Positions 7,626 to 18,100 of a DNA stretch of 64,000 nucleotides are shown in pieces. Location of the stretch: assembly GCA_030832185.1 (NCBI GenBank), contig JAURJQ010000003.1:124001-188000 (forward strand), written 5' to 3'. The number at the start of each line of letters is the position of its first letter. Position 1 is the first letter of the stretch. Below the pieces are notes generated by a model, which saw nothing but the letters and a program-made list of their open reading frames with translations, had not been told where the DNA came from and did no database searches. Source of the DNA: Chitinophagales bacterium (lineage in GTDB: Bacteria > Bacteroidota > Bacteroidia > Chitinophagales > JADJOU01). Made by a program: the position numbers and the translations under genes.

Positions 7626-8579
7626 GTGTCCTTTTTAGACTATTTCAAAAAAGATAAAAAAGAAGATTTAGACCAAGGTCTCGACCAAACGAAAAAGTCT
7701 TTTTTCTCAAAAATAACCAAAGCTATTGCGGGGAAATCATCGATAGACGTCAGTATATTAGATGATATAGAAGAGGCTTTGATCACTAGTGATGTGAGTC
7801 TTCAAACTACAGTGAAAATAATCGATAGATTAGAGACTAGAATTAAAGAAGAAAAGTATTTCGGAGAGGAAGAATTATACAAGGTTCTTGAAGATGAGAT
7901 TGCAAGATTGATGTATGAAAATAGTACAGATGATATTCAAGATTTTGTGCCTTCATCGGTAGAGAAACCTTATGTCATTATGGTCGTAGGGGTCAATGGT
8001 GTGGGAAAGACCACTACTATTGGTAAATTAGCTTATCAGTATAAGCAGGCTGGTAAAAAAGTTTTATTAGGTGCAGGAGATACATTTCGCGCAGCTGCCG
8101 TCAATCAATTAAAAATATGGGCAGAACGAAGCGATTTACCTATCGTAGATAAGGGACAGGATGCTGATCCAAGCTCTGTAGCTTTTGATACCTTGCAGAG
8201 CGCTAAAGCTAAAGGTTCAGACATCGTATTATTTGACACAGCGGGCCGTCTGCATACCAAGGCCGGCTTGATGCAGGAGTTGACAAAGATTAAAACTACT
8301 ATGTCTAAAGTCATACCAAATGCTCCACATGAAATTCTGCTTGTATTGGATGCTAGTACAGGTCAGAATGCCCTCAATCAAGCTAAAGAATTTACAGCTG
8401 CCACCCAGGTTAATGCTATAGCTCTAACTAAAATTGATGGAACGGCCAAAGGTGGGATAGCTATCTCGATTTCAGATCTGCTTAAAGTGCCTATCAAATA
8501 TATTGGTGTTGGCGAGAAAATAGAACAACTCCAATTATTTAATAAGAAGGCTTTTATTCAGTCATTGTTTACGAAGTGA
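7626..8579 (+). CDS. ftsY: Signal recognition particle receptor FtsY
   Basis: This 317-residue SRP GTPase docks SRP-bound ribosomes at the cytoplasmic membrane for co-translational insertion. A short charged N-terminus is followed by the four-helix N domain (to about 110) and the G domain: VGVNGVGKTT (121-130), DTFRAAA, DTAGR (204-208) and TKIDGTAKGG (268-277). The acidic A domain of Proteobacterial FtsY is missing, as is normal in this phylum. The start is GTG 7626, giving MSFLDYFKK; no ATG fits. It follows the DUF4295 gene as in many Bacteroidota, but a terminator intervenes, so it may have its own promoter. Confidence 0.96.
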   Translation: MSFLDYFKKDKKEDLDQGLDQTKKSFFSKITKAIAGKSSIDVSILDDIEEALITSDVSLQTTVKIIDRLETRIKEEKYFGEEELYKVLEDEIARLMYENSTDDIQDFVPSSVEKPYVIMVVGVNGVGKTTTIGKLAYQYKQAGKKVLLGAGDTFRAAAVNQLKIWAERSDLPIVDKGQDADPSSVAFDTLQSAKAKGSDIVLFDTAGRLHTKAGLMQELTKIKTTMSKVIPNAPHEILLVLDASTGQNALNQAKEFTAATQVNAIALTKIDGTAKGGIAISISDLLKVPIKYIGVGEKIEQLQLFNKKAFIQSLFTK

Positions 8580-8663
8580 TCGATACTAGATGCTAGAAGT
8601 GATATTTTAGACGTTTATATTCTTATAACTACGATGTAATGTTATGAATTCAACACATTAATT

Positions 8664-8723
8664 TTTCAAGTTTTCGCATCATCACATCACCCAATTATTA
8701 CATTGTCATATCACCACATCAAC
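8664..8723. repeat. Dispersed TTTTCAAGTTTTC + CATCATCACATCA-type repeat, copy 1
   Basis: The ftsY-kynA gap contains a TTTTCAAGTTTTC segment followed by degenerate CATCATCACATCA units. The same pairing recurs at 10520-10613. No coding potential was seen. Confidence 0.5.
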
Positions 8724-8740
8724 AAATAAAAATATAACTT

Positions 8741-9829
8741 ATGAGTCAAAAGTACGCAGCTATACATTATTCCAAATATCTTGAATTAGATCAAATACTT
8801 GATGCTCAGCATCCAAGATCGATAGAGTTTGGAGAAGAGGCCCACGATGAAATGTTATTTATTATTACTCATCAAGCCTATGAACTTTGGTTCAAGCAGT
8901 TAATTCATGAAGTAAAGCATATCTCTTTTTTCTTCAGAGAAGAAGTCAGCGATGTCAATATAGCTAAGGCAAATCATCTACTCCATAGATGTAATCAGAT
9001 AGTAAAACTGATGGTCAAACAACTAGAAGTGCTGGAAACTATGACGCCGATGGATTTCCTTGAGTTTAGAAACTATCTCTCTCCAGCTTCGGGTTTTCAA
9101 AGCTATCAGTTCAGAATTACGGAAGTCTTGTTGGGTCTTAAAAATGAGAATAGAATTACCTATGGCGGGCATCATTACACGACTTTCTTCAATGAAGAGC
9201 AGAAAGCGGAATTGGAGAAATTGGAAAATTCTGATTCCTTGCTGCAATTAATTGATCAATGGTTATCAAGAACTCCATTTATCAATTTCGGAGACTTTGA
9301 TTTTATATCGAGTTATAAAAAATCACTGGAAGAAATGATTGAGAATGAAAAGAAAAATATACAAGAAACTAGTTTCCTTCGCGATGATCATAAAGATGTT
9401 CGTATGCGCATGCTAGGTGATGCGGATACGTTCTATAAGAATATATTCGATGAGAAAAATTATGAAGAGCGATATAGTAGAGGAGAAGTGAAACTCTCCT
9501 ATAAATCCATGGTTGCAGCTTTATTTATATCTCTTTATCGAGACTATCCTATACTTCAGATGCCTTACCAAATTCTTGAGAAAATATCTGAGTTAGATGA
9601 GTTTTTGACCTTGTGGAGATTTAGACATTCACAGATGGTCAAGCGTGTCATAGGCATGAAAGTAGGAACTGGAGGCAGCGTAGGGGTAAATTATCTCCTC
9701 GAAACGGCGCTTAAGCACTCTATTTTTGGAGATATACAGACGATTACCACTCTCATGGTACCTCAGGCTGATTTACCTGTTTTACCAGCAGCCCTTTTAG
9801 AACAACTTCAGTTTGAGTATAAGAAATGA
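8741..9829 (+). CDS. kynA: Tryptophan 2,3-dioxygenase
   Basis: This 362-residue heme enzyme opens the indole ring of tryptophan to N-formylkynurenine, the first step of the kynurenine pathway. Visible signatures are ITHQAYELWFKQLIHEV in the N-terminal third, FLEFRNYLSPASGFQSYQFR in the substrate-binding region, and WRFRHSQMVKRVIG with His296 as the likely proximal heme ligand, followed by GTGGSVGVNYL. The length suits the family. No other kynurenine gene lies in the window, so the pathway must be completed elsewhere. A divergent-type MarR regulator lies immediately downstream on the opposite strand, but no link is shown. Confidence 0.95.
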   Translation: MSQKYAAIHYSKYLELDQILDAQHPRSIEFGEEAHDEMLFIITHQAYELWFKQLIHEVKHISFFFREEVSDVNIAKANHLLHRCNQIVKLMVKQLEVLETMTPMDFLEFRNYLSPASGFQSYQFRITEVLLGLKNENRITYGGHHYTTFFNEEQKAELEKLENSDSLLQLIDQWLSRTPFINFGDFDFISSYKKSLEEMIENEKKNIQETSFLRDDHKDVRMRMLGDADTFYKNIFDEKNYEERYSRGEVKLSYKSMVAALFISLYRDYPILQMPYQILEKISELDEFLTLWRFRHSQMVKRVIGMKVGTGGSVGVNYLLETALKHSIFGDIQTITTLMVPQADLPVLPAALLEQLQFEYKK

Positions 9830-9862
9830 GTTCTCACATAACTAGTCTGCAATTGCTGTGGA

Positions 9863-10291
9863 CTAGATAATCTTTAAAAAATCTCTAACGGTTTGGAAGG
9901 TGAAATCTCGTTTTCCCGCAGGTACTTTTAATAGTGAGTTGTACGCCAGTTGATCAAATTCATTTTTAATATGTGCAACATGTTCTTGGCCTTGGTCTGA
10001 AATACGCAGGTACATCTTGCGCTTATCGCCAAATTGATAAAACTTATCTATAAACCCATTAATTAAAAGGGGTCTGATCATGCGTGTCGTAGTGCTTTTA
10101 TCTACATTTAGATAGCGATGTATCTGTGATAGTTCCACATAATTTTTATCATATATGTAAAGAATAACCCTACATTGATTTAGTGTGAGGTCGAAGTCTT
10201 TATTGAATTTGCGCTCGAGGTTTCTAAGAGCCTTATCCCATTGGAAAATGATGTCTAAAACTTCTTCTACATGCTGCTTATTATGAGTCAT
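9863..10291 (-). CDS. MarR-family transcriptional regulator
   Basis: This 142-residue winged-helix protein has the MarR layout: an N-terminal dimerisation helix, LNQCRVILYIYDKNYVELSQ leading to the HTH with YLNVDKSTTTRMIRPLLING, a wing with YQFGDKRKMYLRISDQG, and a C-terminal helix. It would act as a dimeric DNA-binding repressor or activator in the cytosol. It has a well-formed promoter. It is convergent with kynA and separated from it by 33 bases, so regulation of kynA is possible but not indicated by position. Confidence 0.87.
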   Translation of the reverse strand: MTHNKQHVEEVLDIIFQWDKALRNLERKFNKDFDLTLNQCRVILYIYDKNYVELSQIHRYLNVDKSTTTRMIRPLLINGFIDKFYQFGDKRKMYLRISDQGQEHVAHIKNEFDQLAYNSLLKVPAGKRDFTFQTVRDFLKII

Positions 10292-10319
10292 ATTCGTGTG
10301 GATTATTTGTGAATAAAAA

Positions 10320-10348
10320 CAAAGATATAGAAATTAACAAATAATCAA
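10320..10348 (-). promoter_or_regulatory. Promoter of the MarR-family gene
   Basis: On the minus strand TTG (10348-10346), an 18-base spacer and TATCTTTG (10327-10320) form a nearly canonical Bacteroidota promoter, about 28 bases ahead of the start codon. Confidence 0.6.
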
Positions 10349-10519
10349 CATTTATTTTTTCATTACAACTGTCATTTAATACAAAGGATAGTTGTAGGTA
10401 TAAATCAGTTGCTAGTAGACAGTGGTTAGTAAGCAGTTGTTGATTCTATTGGTTAGTGAATAATTTACAATGATTAAATAATAGGGTATATCAGTATGAG
10501 ATTAAGTATCCGATTTTCA
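10349..10519. other. AT-rich intergenic stretch with GTTAGT-like motifs
   Basis: Between the MarR promoter and the repeat, the sequence contains short related words such as GTTGCTAGTAGACAGTGG, GGTTAGTAAGCAGTTG and GGTTAGTGAATAA. They look like decayed dispersed repeat. No gene was found. Confidence 0.35.
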
Positions 10520-10613
10520 AAATGAATCATTTTCAAATTTTCAATTGTTTCATTTTCATATCATCACATCATTGCATCGTCACATCAACTTATCACTACA
10601 TCGTCACATTATT
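10520..10613. repeat. Dispersed TTTTCAAATTTTC + CATCATCACATCA-type repeat, copy 2
   Basis: The segment carries TTTTCAAAATG and TTTTCAAATTTTCAATTG, then about three 16-base units containing CACATCA or TACATCG. It runs up to and slightly into the 3' end of the DUF2851 gene. It is related to 8664-8723. Confidence 0.5.
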
Positions 10614-11880
10614 TCAGCGTTTCATAACCTATAGGACAATCTAAGCATTTTTTTGGAGAGCAATAATTTGAAAACCATTCAATCATAGCTTGAGAATCGA
10701 AGGCAGATTTATTTTTAAATGAAAAGCAGTCCAGCATGGCTTTTGTCTTAGCGTTTGTTTCAGCCTTCAATTCTGTATATATATTTAGTGTCATTTCGGT
10801 AGATTTTTCCTCTTGCATTTCTCTGAGAAATCGAAACGGAAGTATAATATTAATGATAAGTTTGTCTACAAATGGCTTGGTTAATTTTCTGGATAGGGGC
10901 TTTTTTTCAGCTTTTCCAAAGTCGTAATTAAACGTCCAGTATTCAGAAGTAGACGTATCAAAATAATTATAAATATCTTTTAGATTTTCAAATTGGATTA
11001 ATTTAAAAAATAGATGAGACTTATTTTGAATAAATCCTACGAACTGAGCTAGTCTTAAAGTAGCAAATGACGCTGGCAGCATCCCTGATCGTTTGACTTT
11101 ATGTAATACGGGAGTCAATTTGTGAACTGATTTCAAATACGCGTATTCAGTTAGCAACTGACTTGAATAATCATCTACTTCTTTAATCAAATTGGCTTGT
11201 CCGAAGAAAATGGCCTCTAATTTGTGTGGCTGATCCATATACCTTGCTAATAAATTTTGCGGTATGGACTGCGCTATGGCTAGAAAAAAATCGCTATTCT
11301 CCTTGATACCAAATCCGTATAGCATAGCTTGATAAAATGAATTCTCATAATGGTATAGGTTTGCCTTAATAATTTCTTGGAGAAAATGGGATTTCCGCAA
11401 GATTCGCTCTATTAAAAGCCTCGATTTAAATTGCTCTATAATGATATTGGGTGGCAACTGAAATATGTCTTTACAGGCGATGTTCTTTTTCGCATGCATT
11501 AAAGATTCTAAGTGCTGAATAGTTTGATAAGAAATATGACTATCCAAACATAAAATAGGAATCGCTTGATTCTTGGAAGTCAGGGTATGCAATTCTGCAG
11601 TTTGATTTAAAACTACATGAAGTATCACATTGTCGTAATAGCTGTCTTGGTGGTGTTTGTGATTATACCATTCTTTATTATCAATATGTATCTCGACATG
11701 GCCATGAAATATTTCTGAACCTATTTTTACAGAAGCATGGGTAAAATCAGGTCCTTGTCCAGTATTTGGTAATCCAGTTTTCAACACAGAAATTGAATCC
11801 CCAAGAGTGGTAGTAAGGTTTTTTGAATCAAATAACTGATACTTCCAGACAAAATGTAAATAGTCTTCTTTCCAGTGCAT
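10609..11880 (-). CDS. DUF2851 family protein
   Basis: This protein of about 423 residues begins MHWKEDYLHFVWKYQLFDS. It carries the DUF2851 landmarks: NTGQGPDFTHASVKIG near residue 40, HGHVEIHIDNKEWYNHKHH near 60, and a cysteine-containing C-terminal end CSPKKCLDCPIGYETLK. The HGHVEIH and HHQD stretch has a nuclease-like flavour but no activity is established for the family, which is nearly restricted to Bacteroidota. It is cytosolic by the absence of a signal sequence. ATG 11880 was chosen over an upstream TTG at 11889. Its stop adjoins a dispersed repeat. Confidence 0.85.
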   Translation of the reverse strand: MHWKEDYLHFVWKYQLFDSKNLTTTLGDSISVLKTGLPNTGQGPDFTHASVKIGSEIFHGHVEIHIDNKEWYNHKHHQDSYYDNVILHVVLNQTAELHTLTSKNQAIPILCLDSHISYQTIQHLESLMHAKKNIACKDIFQLPPNIIIEQFKSRLLIERILRKSHFLQEIIKANLYHYENSFYQAMLYGFGIKENSDFFLAIAQSIPQNLLARYMDQPHKLEAIFFGQANLIKEVDDYSSQLLTEYAYLKSVHKLTPVLHKVKRSGMLPASFATLRLAQFVGFIQNKSHLFFKLIQFENLKDIYNYFDTSTSEYWTFNYDFGKAEKKPLSRKLTKPFVDKLIINIILPFRFLREMQEEKSTEMTLNIYTELKAETNAKTKAMLDCFSFKNKSAFDSQAMIEWFSNYCSPKKCLDCPIGYETLK

Positions 11881-12119
11881 AGACCTCAAAATTAAGCAAT
11901 TGGGAAAGTTGATATGAAAAAAAACTAAAACGGATTAGTTAACTATATCTCATTTAAGGTGTTTCAAATAGATAAATTTTTCTTTGGTACAGATTTAAAT
12001 TGCTTAAAATGAGTAGTTTTTAGTCTTTAACACAGGCCATTCACGAAAAATCTCTAAAAATCTATTTTTTTTACACCTCGTTTTATTAAATTTACACCAT
12101 CTTTATATTAACTTTATAT

Positions 12120-12127
12120 TAACTTTG
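12120..12127 (+). promoter_or_regulatory. Possible -7 box for the giant surface protein gene
   Basis: TAACTTTG fits TAnnTTTG and lies about 50 bases ahead of ATG 12177. A repeated TTTATATTAAC precedes it. The rest of 11881-12176 is AT-rich with no gene. Confidence 0.4.
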
Positions 12128-12176
12128 TATAGTATTTAGATCGTAAATCAAAAAAATAAAATTTAAAAAATTCTTT

Positions 12177-15100
12177 ATGGTTAACAATTTACTCCTTTCT
12201 TCTGCAGATAAGAAAAATAAAAACCACAGCTATTCTAAATTCTTTTTACTAGCTTTTGTGGCTTTAGCCAATATGCAGAATAGTCTGACGGCACAGTATT
12301 CTGGCACGATCAGTATACCAAATGGCACCTTTGCTAATTTAGGTGTATTGATCGATTCTTTGAATCAATATGGTCTCAATGGTGCATTGACGGTGAATTT
12401 CACCGCAACACAAACAGCGCCTACTCTTGGCTATCAGCTAGGAAGTGCTGCGCTCAATGCGTCTATGAGTTCTACCAATACACTGACCTTTAATGGAGGT
12501 ACCATCAATGCCTATACAGGTGGGACACGAACGGGTACAGCCATTACTTTTGGCACATCTACTACCTATGGCTCCAACGATGCCATATTTGTAGTAAGGG
12601 GTACTGACTTTGTTCGCTTTACCAGTATGACATTTAATGAAAATGCTGCCAATACTAACAATGCTTCCGGTATGGAGAATGCGATTGCATTTCATAATCT
12701 GGCTGGGACGACAGGAGCTATGGATGGCTGCCAAAATATACAAATTACAGGATGTACATTTAATATGAATGATTTTGCTTCTTCCAATCAATATGTCATC
12801 TATGCTGTTAACACTCTTTATAGTGCTACTACCAATTTGATTTGGTCAGCTAATGGCGATATACATCGAGACTTTACTATAAATAACTGTACCTTTAATA
12901 ATGGTATGTCTCATATTATGATTAAAGGATCATATGACAATTTAAGTACATTTAGATATAATGGCGAAGGTACTGTCAGAAATGTCGTTGTATCCAATTC
13001 TAATTTCAGAAGAATAGGCGGTACTTCAGTTCAGCATGCTGGGGTTAACCTATTCGGAGTCGATACTCTTGATGTGTTCAATAATATTTTAGATATTGAT
13101 AGTATGCAAAGTACCACTTGTTATGGAGTGTTTAATCAAAATTGTGGCGGATACGGAAGAGTTTATAATAATGAAGTTACTTTTAAAAGAAATGCCAGTG
13201 GTACGAACACCTTAATCGCATTCGCTAATATACTCGATGCATTTGGTGATAACAGACCTTCTACTTCTACTGCCATAACTCGGAAAAATAAATTGTTTAT
13301 CGGATTTCATAATACAACCTTGATTACGCCTACTTCGTCTAATTCTAATACATTTATTTCTGCAGGTGCAAGATCCATTATTGCTTCTGCCAATACAAAT
13401 CTACCTTCATTGAATATTGTGGATAGTAATATGATGATTGGACAAACAATAATTGGAACTGGCCAATTTTTGTATACTCTCACTAATGGATATATCGGAC
13501 AAAAAAATATTATCAAGGATAATGTGTTTAAAAACTTCACAAGAAATGGAGTAAGCGGTACTACTTATGGTATCTTTACCAATGGTAATTATATAAATGA
13601 AATCTATAATAACCTAATTGATAGCATAAGATATACCCCACCTACTACACCCACTACAACCTCATCATCTACAATGTATGGCATTGTAAATCAAAATACA
13701 CAAACAACTTTAGCTGGAGGATATGCTAAGGTGTATAATAATATAATTAGTAATTTGAATTATTCTCAGCCATCTAGTTCTACAGCTAATTTAATAGGTG
13801 GTATTAGTATATTGGGTTTTAATGATAGCGTATATAATAATACGATTCGCAAGATATCTATGACTTTGACGAGTACGGGTGGAGGTAATGTCTATGGATT
13901 GGCTCCGCTAAACCATTCTACTACATATACACCTATGAATATTTATAATAATGTAATAGATAGTCTTAGTTTGGCAAACAATGGCACAGCGCAAGCAACT
14001 GCCTTTGTGCATGGGATTAGACATCAGAGTACAGGAACTATCAATATATTTAATAATTTTATAGGAGAACTATACAATTTGAACTCTAGCAATGTAGAAG
14101 CATTATCAGGAATATCAAATAGTTCTTCAGGGACTCTAAACTTGATCAATAACACTATCCAGTATGGTAGAATCGCTCCAATAAGTTCTTCTGGAACTGC
14201 ATTTGGAGGTTCGGGTGTTTCTTTTAATACAGGTATTACTTCTTTGAAAAATAATATTATCAATATCAAAGGCACTCCTGGCGCTACAGGAGGTAGTTTT
14301 ATAGCTGTTAGAAGAACCACCACAGGTACAGCTGGCACGAGACCAGCTAATTTCTCAGGAAATAATAATACCTATTCTATCAATACAAATAACAACAATT
14401 ATATTTACGCTGAGGGTACGACAGCAGCTTCACTTGTTAATGCACATTATATTAATAGTTCTGCTACCAATCCTGTTGGTAGTTTTGAAACCCAGGCATC
14501 GTTTAACAGTTCATGTAGTGTTTATAAGCAGTTTATGCAGGGAGAAGCGAGTACCTTCAATGAGGATATACTGGCTACTGCCCATGGTAGTGTACCTAAT
14601 GCGTTTACTCCTACAGGGTCCTCATTATCTGAAAGCTCGGGTGAGTTTATAGCCGCTACAGCCATAGATTTAGCAGGTTCATCGCGCGGAGCCAACTATG
14701 ATAGAGGAGCGTTACAGTTTTCTGGTACAGCTATTGATTTATCTGGTCCTACCATCACATTTACGCCGAGAGGTAATGTGAACTGCACCAATACAGCAGT
14801 CACTATCAGTGCTGAAATTGCAGATTTCACTGGTGTGAATACTACCACAGGCACTAGACCTAGGTTATATTATAGAAAAACGACTGATCCAGATACTTTT
14901 GTATCTGCCAATACAAGTGCTGCACCAGGTTGGAAATGGGTGGAGGCAAGTAATACCTCTTCGCCTTTTACCTTTACCTATGACTGGACTAAATTTGCGG
15001 CAGCCCCAGTGGTCAACGATACTATAACTTATTTCTTCGCAGCGCAAGACAATGTAGGTACTCCAAATGTTTCGATCAATGCTGCTACATTAATTCCTTC

Positions 15101-18100
15101 GACATCGTGTCCTGGTTCTGTAAATATTGCAGCTACGGCTGGTTTGACCAATGCCACTTCGCCTTATAGATTTATCATTGATGTAGCGCCTATTATCACT
15201 TTTGATGTCGCTAAAAATCCTATTTGTAGTGGTGATGCGGATACCATAAAAGCAAACCTTATTCTTACAGCTGCAGCGTCAGTTGGAACAGCTACTACCG
15301 CGGGACAAGGAACCGGACAGTCTCCATTTATGGGAGGTTGGGGTGGTACTAAGACTCAATTTATCATACGTGCAAGTGAATTGCAGGCGCAAGGTTTAGC
15401 CGCCGGAAATATTAATTCTATAGAATTATTTCCAACTACCTCTGGAACTACTTATGAAGGTTTTCAAATATGGATGGGAAATACTGCGCAAGCTGATTTA
15501 TCTACTGCATTTGTAGATACTTCTGCTATGACTAAAGTTTACGAAGCTACAGCAGCAGATGCAGCTTACACCCCTACAGCAAGTAGCTGGAATGTTTTCT
15601 CGGTCGGTACTACTCCTACCATACCACTAGGAAGTGCAGTGAGCTCTTCTTTTGTTTGGAATGGTACTTCCAATTTAGTTCTATGTTTTTCTTGGAGTGA
15701 AAATCCATCAGCAGCCACATCGACAGGTTCCAATTGTGAATTTAGCACAACTTCTTTCGTGGCTTCTAGGAAGTCACAAGCAGATAACTTGAGTATGGCA
15801 GCTATGTTAGGACAGACAACCTCAAGTATTGGTACAGCTAGTTCTAGACCTAATTTTAGAATCAATGGCAATAAAGGTCCATCTGTTAATCCTACAACAG
15901 GCTATACATGGTCTCCTTCTGGCCTAGGTACTGCGCAGACGATCTTCCCTTTCCCTTCGACCACACCTATTTCTAAATATAAGGTAACCGTAACGGATGT
16001 AAATGGCTGCCAATTCAATGATTCAGTGAGTATCAATGTTGATACTTTGCCTAAGCGTCTTCGAGTATTCAATTCCTTCCAATGTGGAGCAGGGGTACCT
16101 CCTACTGCCTTTAAGGTGAGAGATTCTAATGGATACACAACACCAAATATTGCGTGGTATGCATCGATGGCAGCTACCACACCGCTTCAGATAGGTCTAG
16201 ATACAATATATACCAGTACTGTTGGTTCTACCACGACCATGTTTGTATCTGTTCAGAGCCCAGCGGGCTGCTGGAGCCCTAGAGTACCGATTACTTTGAC
16301 AGTAAATACATCGGATTCTATCCTAGCGAGAGCTAATGGTGTCAGAGACACGATTAGAGTGTGCTCTGGTTCACCAGTTAATTTAACGGCTGTAAACGTA
16401 CAAATGCCAAGTATCACAAAATCATTTGATACTTTTACTTGGACATCCAATGATCCTAATTCAGGTATAGGTTCGCCTGTTGTAACTACAAACGGAAATC
16501 ATACCTTCACACCTTTGATTGGGGGTAACTATCAGCTTTACGTCAATGCGAAAGATACAGGGTCTGGTTGTAGTGCAGTAGATACGATTAAATTTAGTGT
16601 GCAAGCGAATCCGTTTACGGGCGGAGGATTCATAACGGCAGTTCCTAATCCTGTTTGTATTGGAACTAATGTAACACATTCCGTATTTATACCAAACCCT
16701 GCTGCTACCATTCCTTCACATTGTGCGTCTTCAGCAAGTAATACAGGAGACGAAGATATAGATTCTGTCGTGTTTGTAACAATAAGTAATACTTCTGCAT
16801 GTGCTTCATTAACTGGCTCTCAGGGCACAGCGACAGGGATTGCGGATAGATATTCTAATTTTGTAGGTTCCGCAGTGCCAGTGCCTTCTGTGAATGCAGG
16901 CGCTACCTACCCACTATCCGTAGGGATAGAGCAGTGCGGTGGCGGTGGCGGTTGGACGCATTCTACAACAGCTTTCTTTGACTGGAATAGAGATGGAGAC
17001 TTTTTAGATGCAAGTGAAAAATATGTAGTTGCCGACAATGTTTCAGGTGCAACTATCAGTACAGCTGCTACTATTAATATTACCATTCCTGCAAATGCAT
17101 CTAGTGGTAAGACGAGGATGAGGATTTCATCAAGAGAGTCTGCTGCTAGTGCTATTGATGGTTGCCATGTGGCGGCTGGCAATTGGGGTGAAACAGAAGA
17201 TTATGAAATAAATGTGGTAGGTCTTGCTGATACCAATTTTACTAAATTGTCATGGAAATCCAATCAAACTGGGGTTACTGTACTAGGGACTAATAATCCA
17301 TTAATTCACGCTTTACCGGCAGCATCAACAATATACACCATAAGAATGACTAATGGAGTTTGTATTGATTCTCTTAAAGATACCATTACAAATGCTGTTC
17401 CGCCTCTAGCTACTTCTTCTATCGCTGGACCTTCTAGTGCCTGTTTTGGTGACCAGTTGAGATTATCGACCAATACCACTGGAGCATGTACTCCATATAC
17501 ATATAATTGGTTTGTCGTCGGTGGTACAGGTGGTAATTTTACAGCTGTAGGTTCATTAAATAATGATACTATTTTATTTAATCCTACTGGCGCTACAGGT
17601 GCACGATCTATTCGTGTGGTCGTGACGGATCCTTTCGGTGCAAAAGATTCTACTACCCATACCATAAGCTATAATAATCCAACTCCGACGGCTATTGTAG
17701 ATGATACTGTTTGCGGGGCTCAAGCGGGTATATTGAGAGCTACTGCTACTCCAGCTAGTGATATCTTGAGATGGTATGCTTCACCTACCAGTTTTGAAGT
17801 ATTAGGAGTAGGTTCTAGTTTTACGACGCCTCCAGTGAGCGCTAATACTAAATTTTATGTAAGACAGTTTACATCATTAATTGACAGCGCTAATCCATTC
17901 ACTTCTTCTACATTCGGTAACGCAACATTACAACAAGGAATTAGAATGAATGTGACAAAGAAATTGATTTTGACCCATGCAGATATTTATCCATTTGGAG
18001 CACCAAACTCTTCGGGAACATTATCGGTAGAATTAAGAGATAATTTCGGAACCCCATTAGGAAGTGTAAATAATATTCCATTCAGTTATAATACAGGAGG

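Noticed and set aside
10349-10613. CRISPR array, because of the regularly spaced CACATC words
   Set aside because: Units are short, degenerate and lack unique spacers; no cas gene is present.
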